A DNA stretch of 64,000 nucleotides from Pseudomonas arsenicoxydans (GTDB lineage: Bacteria > Pseudomonadota > Gammaproteobacteria > Pseudomonadales > Pseudomonadaceae). Below are positions 53,126 through 60,795 of the stretch, one piece after another. The notes below the pieces were generated by a model. It saw only the letters and a list, made by a program, of their open reading frames with translations, was not told the origin of the DNA and searched no databases. The DNA lies in the NCBI RefSeq assembly GCF_006438915.1, contig NZ_RCZE01000008.1, forward strand, positions 228,191 through 292,190. Reading direction: 5' to 3'. The position numbers were made by a program, and so were the translations under genes. Positions within the stretch are counted from its first letter, which is position 1. Each line of letters opens with the position of its first letter.

Positions 53126-53902
53126 TCAGTGGAATTTGGAGAAGTCGGGACGACGCTTTTCTAGAAAGGCTGCGACTGCCTCCTGCAGTTCACCATGGTT
53201 CAACGAGGCTACGAGCGCTGCACCTTCACTGGCAATGGCCTTGGCTAAACCCTCTTGTTGTGCTTCGCGTAACAGGCGTTTGCTCGTTTGCACTGATGTC
53301 GGAGCGAGTGCCGCCAACTGCTCGGCCCATTGCCGGGCCAAGGCCAATTGTTCTCCGGCAGGAACGACTTCATTCACAAAGCCAGCGCGCTGCGCTTTGT
53401 GCGCATCGAAAAGCTTGCCGAGCAGAAGCAGTTCATTCGCCAGCTTCGATCCCGCTGCGCGGGGTAGCAGGTAGCTCGATGCCAATTCGGGTACCGCACC
53501 GAGACTGGTGAATGGCAAGCGAAATTGTGCATCGGCGGCGGCCACCACCAGGTCGCAATGCAACAGCAAGGTGGCGCCGCCACCTATAGCTTTGCCGTGC
53601 ACTGCCGCCACAATTGGCTTGGGGAAATTCGCCAGGCAATCGATCAGGTTCGCCAGTGGTGAGCCAGTAAAATACTGATTCAGAACGCTGGTGCGCATGC
53701 CCAGAAAGTTCGCGCCGGCACAAAACGCCGAGCCACGAGCTGAGAGCAATATGGCGCGCACTGCACGGTCGTCAATCGAGTGACGCAGGATTGCTTCCAA
53801 CGACTGTAACCAGCGGTCATCCATGGTGTTAAGGCCGTCTTCGGAGGTAAATACCAGATGCAGCACGCCGTTGGCCACATTGGATTCAAAGTTTTCGCTC
53901 AT
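53126..53902 (-). CDS. Enoyl-CoA isomerase-like crotonase
   Basis: A 258-residue crotonase-fold protein. The oxyanion loops are GSAFCAGANFLGM and AIGGGATLLLHCD, in which the hydratase Glu is replaced by Thr. The later SLGAVPELASSYLLPR has the Glu at the position used by delta3-delta2-enoyl-CoA isomerases (PExxSS). So it is more likely an isomerase for unsaturated chains than a hydratase. Leftward, alone, divergent from an AraC gene. Confidence 0.88.
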   Translation of the reverse strand: MSENFESNVANGVLHLVFTSEDGLNTMDDRWLQSLEAILRHSIDDRAVRAILLSARGSAFCAGANFLGMRTSVLNQYFTGSPLANLIDCLANFPKPIVAAVHGKAIGGGATLLLHCDLVVAAADAQFRLPFTSLGAVPELASSYLLPRAAGSKLANELLLLGKLFDAHKAQRAGFVNEVVPAGEQLALARQWAEQLAALAPTSVQTSKRLLREAQQEGLAKAIASEGAALVASLNHGELQEAVAAFLEKRRPDFSKFH

Positions 53903-54028
53903 ATTCGCTCCCGCTGCTTTTGTTATTCATTGAGTTTTTGGCGTTACCGAACCAGTGAGGGTCGATCAGTAAGCAACACGCAGCATCAAGGTTTGGCGAT
54001 TGCCGATTGAGAGACCAGTGTAGGGAGC

Positions 54029-54049
54029 TGACACAGGCTGAACCTGTCA
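54029..54049. promoter_or_regulatory. Palindromic site upstream of the isomerase-like gene
   Basis: TGACA-N11-TGTCA with a second overlapping palindrome ACAGG-N5-CCTGT. On the minus strand it contains TTGACA, a good -35 element. The TGACA/TGTCA arms equal those of the paired sites at 56464 and 56486. Confidence 0.4.
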
Positions 54050-54174
54050 ATATGATTCAATCGTCGGTCAGTAATACGGGGTTGCTATTACGGCAATAAG
54101 AGGTTCCGCCGGGGGATTGACCGTATGACCCCCGAAGGTGAGTATCCACATTCGCATCTCGTACAGGCAGGATC

Positions 54175-55230
54175 ATGTCAGGTTTGAAAACCGGTACACC
54201 GGGCGATGGTGTTGAATCGCCATTGTGCGAAGACGCGCAGCAGCCCAGCAACATCGGCAGCTACGCCTTGGCAATCGCTAAAGCGTTGGAAGCAAGCCAT
54301 GTTGACAGCGTACGGATCTTTCGAGCTGTGGGAATACCGGCGAATTTGTCCATCGACCCGATGACCCGACTGTCTACAACCACCATGACCCGGCTATACC
54401 GAGCCTGTGTGGACGTAACCAACAATCCGTATTTCGGCCTGACCGTCGCCAAATTCCTCCAGCTTCCCCACCTCCACGCGCTGGGCTATTCGTTGGCCGC
54501 CAGCGGCTCATTGATGGATTTCTGTCGGCGTTTGGAGCGCTACTTCCGCTTGGTCACGCAGGCAGCCAAGGTCAGCCTCACTGAAGTCGATGACGAGGTC
54601 TTGCTACGATTTGAGTATTTGGTGGAGTTCTGTGGCGAGAGGGAGGACGCATTTTTTGGTTTTATGGTGCGGACCATGCGTCTGCTATACAGGCCTGAGT
54701 TCAACCCGCTGCGGGTTGAGCTTCATCGGCCGATGCCACATGAGGGCGCCGAACCCTACGAAGTTTTGTTCTGCGCGCCGGTGAGCTTTTCACAGGTGTC
54801 TGGTCTGCTGGTTTTTGATAAGGCCGACCTACTGCAGAATCTCTCCGGCTCCTGCCCGGAACTGGCGCAAGCCAGTGACAGTATTGTCATCAGCTACCTG
54901 GCCCGCCTGGATAAAAACGACGTGATCACCGGCGTGACACAGAAGATCATCGAGTTTCTACCCAATGGCAAGTGCAGCAGGGACAAGGTGGCGAGCGCGC
55001 TTTGCATGAGCCCGGCCGTGCTGCAGCGCAAGCTGTCGGAACGTGGTACGACTTTCCAGCAGCTACTGGATAACACCCGCAAGGAGCTCGCTTGTAATTA
55101 TCTCCGCCAGGCCTCGCGCCCGGTGACGGAAATCACTTTTCTGCTCGGTTTCAACGATACCAGCAACTTCACTCGGGCTTTCAAAAGCTGGACCGGATTA
55201 TCGCCGACGGATTTTCGCCGGCAGCCCTGA
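54175..55230 (+). CDS. AraC-family regulator with arabinose-binding-type N-domain
   Basis: A 351-residue regulator of the OruR/ArgR-like group: a large N-terminal effector domain (YALAIAKALEASHVDSVRIF and LPHLHALGYSLAASGSLMDF) and a C-terminal double HTH (RDKVASALCMSPAVLQRKL and ITFLLGFNDTSNFTRAFKSW). It is divergent from the isomerase-like gene, so likely controls that gene and perhaps module 2. CAGGATC precedes ATG 54175. Its 3' end abuts an alkylsulfatase relic. Confidence 0.9.
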   Translation: MSGLKTGTPGDGVESPLCEDAQQPSNIGSYALAIAKALEASHVDSVRIFRAVGIPANLSIDPMTRLSTTTMTRLYRACVDVTNNPYFGLTVAKFLQLPHLHALGYSLAASGSLMDFCRRLERYFRLVTQAAKVSLTEVDDEVLLRFEYLVEFCGEREDAFFGFMVRTMRLLYRPEFNPLRVELHRPMPHEGAEPYEVLFCAPVSFSQVSGLLVFDKADLLQNLSGSCPELAQASDSIVISYLARLDKNDVITGVTQKIIEFLPNGKCSRDKVASALCMSPAVLQRKLSERGTTFQQLLDNTRKELACNYLRQASRPVTEITFLLGFNDTSNFTRAFKSWTGLSPTDFRRQP

Positions 55231-55239
55231 ATTGGCAGC

Positions 55240-55481
55240 ATTGGCTCACCGCCAATATCGCTGAAGGTCCAGTTGATGACGATATGCTGACCTTCAGCCT
55301 TGGACCCATTCAGGCGCACGCCGAGCAGGTCGAAGATGTTCTCGATGGACAGTGCACGAATGGTATCCGGGCTGGCCAAGCGTAGGGATTGCGATACTTT
55401 CTTGCCGCCACTGCGCAACTCCATCACACCCGCCAGAGAAGCATTGCGCTCAACAGCTGATTCGGCTTGGTAGCCGCGTTG
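55240..55481 (-). pseudogene. Relic of a SdsA-type alkylsulfatase C-terminal region
   Basis: In one frame, about 80 residues read QRGYQAESAVERN, MELRSGGKKV and then LSIENIFDLLGVRLNG and IVINWTFSDIG. These match the last catalytic-domain segment (GYQAES..WRN) and the SCP-like C-terminal domain of SdsA/BDS1 alkylsulfatases (Zn beta-lactamase fold). A stop lies just upstream at 55482-55484 and similarity ends abruptly at the AraC gene. The catalytic domain is missing. The following 55485-55640 shows nothing I recognise. Confidence 0.78.
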
Positions 55482-55640
55482 CTACTGCTTTCAGCGCTGT
55501 CAGGCACCGCTATTGCCTCCCAGCCATGGGGGCCGCCAAAAAGCATTCTCCCCTGGCTCTGGCTTGAACCGGGCTACGCACCCAAGGCCTACCGTGCAAG
55601 CCTTCCGGCTGAAGACGATTACTAGCGCCGCCGGCCGTCA

Positions 55641-56294
55641 CTACTCACCCTGTTTAGAACTGGGCATTACAACTACCGCATACAAGCGCGAGTGCACCAT
55701 CGCCAAGAAGTCGTTGATGGCCTGGTTATGCAAAGAAACAGGTAGCGATAGAGCGGCTTCGTATGCCGGCACGCAAAGCGTTGCCGCCATCCGCATAGAG
55801 ACGTAGATGGCATTTTCGTCAGTATCCGGAGCCAGTGCCATAAAGCGATCGCTGAACAAGCGGGCATTGCGCGCCGTATCTTCGTCGTCAATCTTGCGCA
55901 GGGTCGGTAAATAGCGGGTCGCCGCCCACAGGCCGCGGATGACTGGCGTGGAACGGTAAGTCTGAAAACCCAGTTCGATTGTTTGCAGAGCCGCTTCAAT
56001 AAGCGCCTCCGGGGTTTGTGCGCGAGCGAGGATATCGGCGGTGCTGCGATCGAACTCGGCCATTAGGCGTGAAATCAGCTCGGCAAGAATGGCTTCCACG
56101 GAAGAGAAGTAGTGATAAATCGAGGAGTGGGTAATGCCAGCGCGCGCAGCGATCTTGACCATAGTCAGATCCTCGTAGCCCCCTTCGGCCACTACAACCT
56201 CGGTAGCGGCGAGAATTGCGTCAATGCGATCGAGCGCGCGCTGCTGCTGTGGCGCGCGCTTGATCGGCAGCGCTGACTTTTCGGAATTGTCCAT
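55641..56294 (-). CDS. TetR-family regulator
   Basis: A 217-residue repressor. N-terminal HTH: LTMVKIAARAGITHSSIYHYFSSVE. The C-terminal ligand domain is of a general type (WAATRYLPTLRKIDDEDTARNAR). It is divergent from the flavin amine oxidase/cytochrome operon, and paired palindromes at 56464 and 56486 lie in the intervening 511 bases, so it probably represses that operon and is released by a pathway compound. Confidence 0.9.
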   Translation of the reverse strand: MDNSEKSALPIKRAPQQQRALDRIDAILAATEVVVAEGGYEDLTMVKIAARAGITHSSIYHYFSSVEAILAELISRLMAEFDRSTADILARAQTPEALIEAALQTIELGFQTYRSTPVIRGLWAATRYLPTLRKIDDEDTARNARLFSDRFMALAPDTDENAIYVSMRMAATLCVPAYEAALSLPVSLHNQAINDFLAMVHSRLYAVVVMPSSKQGE

Positions 56295-56460
56295 ATTTCT
56301 CTCTTGTTCTCCTGGAACCGGCTAATAGCGCGTGCATGGTAACCGCTTCACCCGGAGGTGTTTGGGTGGCCGGGTTTTACCTTCGGCCATGGTGATCCCG
56401 GTGTGCGCAATTCTGGCATCGCCTTATGGAAAGGGACACTGCTGATAGCCCTCAGACATA

Positions 56461-56501
56461 ATTTGACACGCTGTCAGATATTATTTTACAGTCTGTCAAA
56501 T
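56461..56501. promoter_or_regulatory. Tandem palindromic operators, likely TetR sites
   Basis: TGACA-CGC-TGTCA (56464-56476) and TTACA-GTC-TGTCA (56486-56498) are two copies of one 13-base palindrome with 22-base start spacing, two helical turns. The outer arms ATTTGACA and TGTCAAAT also pair perfectly. TTGACA at 56463 could be a -35 box with TTTACA 16 bases on as -10, so a repressor here would block rightward transcription. Confidence 0.6.
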
Positions 56502-56558
56502 TGTGGCGCAAACACAGGGTCAACGCTCCTGAACAATAATTTCAATGGGAGGAAACGC

Positions 56559-56702
56559 ATGAATTGTCACCCCGAAAACCCCCATACAAGGTTGGCGGCG
56601 ACTGGCTGTAAGCAACGACTATCACCTTCCGACCTGCAGCTATTCCACGCCACTGCGCGCACGGCCCGTCTGAACCTCACTCACCGCTTCGCCGAGCAAT
56701 GA
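56559..56702 (+). CDS. Short ORF with strong ribosome site
   Basis: Forty-seven codons starting at ATG 56559 with GGGAGG seven bases upstream, better than most starts in the window. The peptide has no signal or known domain (SPSDLQLFHATARTARLN is the most regular part). A second frame (56710-56787, MLFSHEGVLKQFFSVAIGLA) follows. These may be a leader peptide pair before the operon or remains of a decayed gene. Confidence 0.35.
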   Translation: MNCHPENPHTRLAATGCKQRLSPSDLQLFHATARTARLNLTHRFAEQ

Positions 56703-56805
56703 CCAACCGATGCTGTTCAGTCATGAAGGTGTGCTGAAGCAGTTTTTCTCCGTGGCCATTGGCCTGGCTCCACAGAAGTCAAATTAAACGAGGGCGGATC
56801 AGTCG

Positions 56806-58284
56806 ATGGACGAAAAACAAAAACGGGTGGCAAGCGACGCCCCACCGAGTGGCGCAAATCTGAGTCGACGCGGCTTTCTCGGCGCAGCGGCAGGTGCCGT
56901 GGCAGTGGCCGCCATGCCAAGCGAAGCGGCTGCACTCAGAACGAACAGCGATGATGTACTCGACGTCGTCATCGTCGGTGCCGGGCTCGCCGGCCTCACC
57001 GCTGCCCGCGACCTGCGCCGCGCCGGTTGCGAATCTTTCCTCGTGCTAGAAGCGAGTGATCGCGTCGGTGGTCGCACCCTCAACCACGATCTGGGGAACG
57101 GCTATATCTCCGAAGCCGGTGGCCAGTTTATCGGCCCTGGCCAGACCGCTGTCGCCGATCTGGCACGCGAGTTGGGCATCGCGACCTTCCCGACTTACTA
57201 CCAGGGCAAAACAGTGTTTCTGGCTGGCGAGGGACGCGTTGCGATGGACCTTGAGGGCACGTTCGGCACTGACATGAAAATCGCCGAGCAGCTCAATGAG
57301 TTGGCGCGAGGCGTACCGTCCGGTGCGCCTTGGCAGGCGGAACGTGCGGCTGAGCTGGACGCCATGTCACTTGGCGACTGGCTGGTGAAACAGAATCTCA
57401 AACCGGAAGACCGGATCGGCTGGAGCATTGGCTCCTTGCTGTCGGGCGGAGCGATGCCAGCCAAGATGGGCTTCCTGCATTTTCTGTCGATGATCAACTC
57501 GGCCAATAGCAGCTACGAACAACTGGACTCAATCAAGGATAGCGCGCAGGAAACACGCTTCGTCGGCGGCTCGCAGATTTTGAGCCAGAAGATGGCGCAA
57601 GCGCTGGAGGGGAAAGTGCGACTGTCGGCCCCGGTCCGCCAGATCAGCGACTGGGATCAATCCGTGGTCAGCCTGCACACGGACAACGGTACGGTACGAG
57701 CACGGCGTGTGATCGTGGCGCTGACGCCGGCGCTGTGTAATCAGGTCCATTTCGATCCCCCCCTCCCCGCTCTGCGACACGAATTGCAACGGCGCTGGCC
57801 CGCCCACACTCCGGGACGCAAGGTGACACTCGTTTACGCCAAACCCTTCTGGCGTGAGCAGGGCTACAACGGACATGTCATTCAAGCCAATGGACCGTTG
57901 CTTTGGGCGTTCGACAACTCACCGCCCGATGGCTCCATCGGGGTGATCAATACCTTTGTTACCCAGTCCATGCTGGCGTCCGAGCCAGCGCGTGCACAAG
58001 CTCAATTGACAGACATTCTCGCCCAAGCGCTGGGCGATCACGCGCGCCATTGCACGCAGTTTTACGATCACGACTGGGGGCAGGATCCCTGGACCATCAG
58101 TTGCGTTTCAGCCATCGCCCCGGGCTTCTGGACTCGCTACGGCGCGGCGCTGCATCCAGCGGTGGGCAAGTTGATCTGGTCGGGCACCGAAACCGCCGAT
58201 ATCTGGGCGGGCTACATGGACGGTGCCGTGCGCTCGGGTCATCGCGCCGCGCTCCAGGCATTGCAAGCCTTGCGGCAAGTTTGA
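56806..58284 (+). CDS. Tat-exported flavin amine oxidase/dehydrogenase
   Basis: A 492-residue FAD enzyme of the monoamine oxidase fold. Twin-arginine signal SRRGFLGAAAG at about 20-30, Rossmann motif VVIVGAGLAGLTAA at 54-67, GGRTLNHD block, and a C-terminal FAD segment IWSGTETADIWAGYMDGAVRSG. It oxidises an amine or a related C-N/C-O bond in the periplasm. Relatives such as NicA2 give electrons to a cytochrome c instead of O2; the cytochrome gene 16 bases downstream suggests the same here. First clear gene of the operon. Confidence 0.88.
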   Translation: MDEKQKRVASDAPPSGANLSRRGFLGAAAGAVAVAAMPSEAAALRTNSDDVLDVVIVGAGLAGLTAARDLRRAGCESFLVLEASDRVGGRTLNHDLGNGYISEAGGQFIGPGQTAVADLARELGIATFPTYYQGKTVFLAGEGRVAMDLEGTFGTDMKIAEQLNELARGVPSGAPWQAERAAELDAMSLGDWLVKQNLKPEDRIGWSIGSLLSGGAMPAKMGFLHFLSMINSANSSYEQLDSIKDSAQETRFVGGSQILSQKMAQALEGKVRLSAPVRQISDWDQSVVSLHTDNGTVRARRVIVALTPALCNQVHFDPPLPALRHELQRRWPAHTPGRKVTLVYAKPFWREQGYNGHVIQANGPLLWAFDNSPPDGSIGVINTFVTQSMLASEPARAQAQLTDILAQALGDHARHCTQFYDHDWGQDPWTISCVSAIAPGFWTRYGAALHPAVGKLIWSGTETADIWAGYMDGAVRSGHRAALQALQALRQV

Positions 58285-58300
58285 TCAGGGGATCGCCGAA

Positions 58301-58999
58301 ATGAAACAGATACGTCAAAAACAGAGTGGAATACGTCGGTGGTTCGCCATCAGCGGGCTTGTTTTACTGGGGGGGCTGGTATTGGCAGGCATCAGCTATG
58401 GACCACAAGTGTTGGGGTACTACCGTTTCAGTGAGGCCGTAGAAACGACGAGCCGGGAAAGTGCAGCCAGCGGTGGCCCCTGGCCGCAGCTTAATGAGGC
58501 TTGCATGCTTTGCCATGGCTACAACGGCAACACGGTAACTCAGCTGTACCCGCGTCTGGCGGGTCAACCGGCGGCCTATCTGGCGCAACAGCTGAGGGCC
58601 TTTGCTGAAGGCCAGCGTACCAACCCCATCATGTCTCCACTGGCGATGAGCCTCTCGGCCGATGACATCACCGGTCTCGCCGCCTATTTTGCCGCCCAGA
58701 CCGTCTCCCCTAACGCTGCGTTTTCAGCCGATCCAGTGCGCCTGAAAAAGGGTGAACGGCTGGTCACGACGGGAAATTGTGCGGCCTGTCACGGTGCAGA
58801 GTTAACGGGTCAAGCTGCGTTTCCACGTCTCGCCGGGCAAGGGTACGACTACCTGGTTAAACAATTGGCGGATTTCAAGCACGGCAGCCGCAAGTCCATG
58901 GGTGATGCAATGGCGTTCACCGCCACGCTTTCGGACGAAGACATCAAGAACATCGCTAGCTACCTGGCCAGTTACCGAGGTGATGCACATGCACAATGA
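58301..58999 (+). CDS. Membrane-anchored di-haem cytochrome c
   Basis: A 232-residue protein with an N-terminal membrane helix (about 13-31) and two cytochrome c domains, haem sites CMLCH at 68-72 and CAACH at 160-164. Likely distal Met residues are in NPIMSPLAMSL and SRKSMGDAMAF. It belongs to the c553/cytochrome c4-like group and can carry electrons from a periplasmic dehydrogenase to the terminal oxidase. AGGGG lies nine bases before ATG 58301; the stop overlaps the next start. Confidence 0.9.
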   Translation: MKQIRQKQSGIRRWFAISGLVLLGGLVLAGISYGPQVLGYYRFSEAVETTSRESAASGGPWPQLNEACMLCHGYNGNTVTQLYPRLAGQPAAYLAQQLRAFAEGQRTNPIMSPLAMSLSADDITGLAAYFAAQTVSPNAAFSADPVRLKKGERLVTTGNCAACHGAELTGQAAFPRLAGQGYDYLVKQLADFKHGSRKSMGDAMAFTATLSDEDIKNIASYLASYRGDAHAQ

Positions 59000-59981
59000 T
59001 CGGCGTGAATTTCTCAAAACAGCCAGCCTGCTGGCGCTGACAACAACGCTGGGTAGCCTCTCGGCTCAGGTCATAGCGGCACCGACGAATGTTCCTGCAA
59101 GTCAGCCAGTTGCTGCGCCTTTGGGTGTGCGCGGCAGTGTGCCCGGCAAAAAAATCGAACTGAACGGCGTGCGCTACCACGTCGGCGACCAGGGTACCGG
59201 CGACAAGGTCGTACTGTTGCTGCACGGCATGCCCGACAGCTCAAGCGCCTGGGACTATCAGGTGCCCGCGCTGGTGCAGGCCGGTTACCGGGTCATCGTT
59301 CCGGACATGCTCGGATATGGCGAAACCGAAAAACCGCAGGACTCGCAGCGCTATGGCCTGGCAATGATCGTCGGCGACATGATCGCCCTGCTGGACGCTC
59401 TCGGCCTGAAACAAGTAGACCTGATTGGCCATGACTGGGGCGCCGCGACCAGTTGGGAACTGGTACTCAATTTTCCCGAGCGCTTCCGTCGGCACGCGGC
59501 ACTCTCGGTTGGGCATCCAGACCAGATGATGTTCATGAACACCGTCGCCGAAGTGGAAGGCAGTTGGTACATGTACCTCAACACCCAGCCAGCCGCTGCG
59601 GCGCTCTATGCAGCCAATGACGGTGCCTTTTTCAAGAAATTCATCATGCCCACCCATCCTGAGATCGACGAGGTCTGGTCGCGCATGAAGGATCCCGAGG
59701 CCATGAACGGCATGTTGAATTGGGACCGGGCCAATCCCATGGCCGCAGCTTATCTGGCGGCCGTTAATAGCGACGCGGTCCCGCGCAAATGCAGTGTGCC
59801 AACACTGGGTTTGTGGAGCAGTGGCGATACCTATTTATGGGAGTCTCAGGTGAAGCTGAGTTCAAGATTCATGTCTGCTCCCTGGCGTTACGGACGCATT
59901 GAAGGCGCCTCGCACTGGATGATGCTGGACCGTGCGCAGCAGGTGAACACGCTATTGCTGGATTGGTTCAAAACCGTCTGA
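58989..59981 (+). CDS. Tat-exported alpha/beta hydrolase with Asp nucleophile
   Basis: A 330-residue hydrolase with a twin-arginine signal (DRREFLKTASLL, residues 4-15). Oxyanion region LLLHGMPDSSSAWDYQ, nucleophile Asp149 in LIGHDWGAATSWEL and catalytic His in EGASHWMMLDRAQ. The GHDWG form marks epoxide hydrolase or haloalkane-dehalogenase-type chemistry, not esterase. It overlaps the cytochrome by 11 bases; GAGGTG suits ATG 58989 better than ATG 58983. Periplasmic location with the amine oxidase and cytochrome suggests a shared substrate pathway. Confidence 0.9.
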   Translation: MHNDRREFLKTASLLALTTTLGSLSAQVIAAPTNVPASQPVAAPLGVRGSVPGKKIELNGVRYHVGDQGTGDKVVLLLHGMPDSSSAWDYQVPALVQAGYRVIVPDMLGYGETEKPQDSQRYGLAMIVGDMIALLDALGLKQVDLIGHDWGAATSWELVLNFPERFRRHAALSVGHPDQMMFMNTVAEVEGSWYMYLNTQPAAAALYAANDGAFFKKFIMPTHPEIDEVWSRMKDPEAMNGMLNWDRANPMAAAYLAAVNSDAVPRKCSVPTLGLWSSGDTYLWESQVKLSSRFMSAPWRYGRIEGASHWMMLDRAQQVNTLLLDWFKTV

Positions 59982-60002
59982 CTTCCGATCAAGGGATGAA
60001 AA

Positions 60003-60722
60003 ATGTACGCAGTTAAATTAGGAAAGATTCACTTGTTGCATGCAGCCGATGGCCGTCGTTTAGTTGGCTGGGTCGCCATCATTGGCGCGCTACTGGGTTG
60101 GATAAATGTCGGCTTGTATATCGCGGCAACCGGTGGTGATTTTTCGGTGGTGTTCAAGCCCGAAGTCTTTCTGGCGCTACCATCGCAGGCTCACAATTAT
60201 TTTCACTCAGCGATGGTGTTGGACACGCTGGGTTTTTATCTGCCATTTCTAATAGTTGGCGGCTACCTCGGAGCACTGCTGCGCAACGAGCACGGCACCG
60301 TAATCGACATGGCCACGCTGTGCATTGTCATTTACGTGGTGATGGGAATTGCGGGCGCGTCCATTCTGTTCGCTACGGTGTCGCCGCTGGCCGCCATGCA
60401 TTCCGCTGGTGACCCGTTAAGCAAGGCCGCCAGTGAAGCGGCATGGCTGGTGGTTGCAAATGCAACCCAGCACGGCTTGTGGGTGATGGAGGGGCCGGTG
60501 ATGGCTTTTTGGGGGCTGACCATCGGCTCGGCCATGCGTGCGTCGCAAATGCCCTACGGGCGCCTGCTGATGGCAGTCGGCGTCTGCTATGCCGGTGGCT
60601 TTGTCGCCGGCGTGTTGGGGCTATCGCAACTGGCAGAAGTGATCCAGATGGTCTTCATTGTGCTGCTGCCATTGTGGGCATTGCTGACCGGCGTGGCGCT
60701 ATTGCGCCAGCGCGTGTGCTGA
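60003..60722 (+). CDS. Multi-pass membrane protein of unknown function
   Basis: A 239-residue protein with about six hydrophobic segments (near 20-42, 65-88, 96-122, 145-180, 188-208 and 214-234) and conserved-looking His in AHNYFHSAMVLD and NATQHGLWVM. No recognised transporter family. AAGGGATG lies just upstream of ATG 60003, 21 bases after the hydrolase. His residues inside helices could bind haem or quinone; this is speculation. Confidence 0.7.
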   Translation: MYAVKLGKIHLLHAADGRRLVGWVAIIGALLGWINVGLYIAATGGDFSVVFKPEVFLALPSQAHNYFHSAMVLDTLGFYLPFLIVGGYLGALLRNEHGTVIDMATLCIVIYVVMGIAGASILFATVSPLAAMHSAGDPLSKAASEAAWLVVANATQHGLWVMEGPVMAFWGLTIGSAMRASQMPYGRLLMAVGVCYAGGFVAGVLGLSQLAEVIQMVFIVLLPLWALLTGVALLRQRVC

Positions 60723-60795
60723 ATGAGGGTGCGACAAAATTGAAATGGATGTCATCCCATCTTGAATTCATCTGCAGCACATCTGGAGAGAAACA

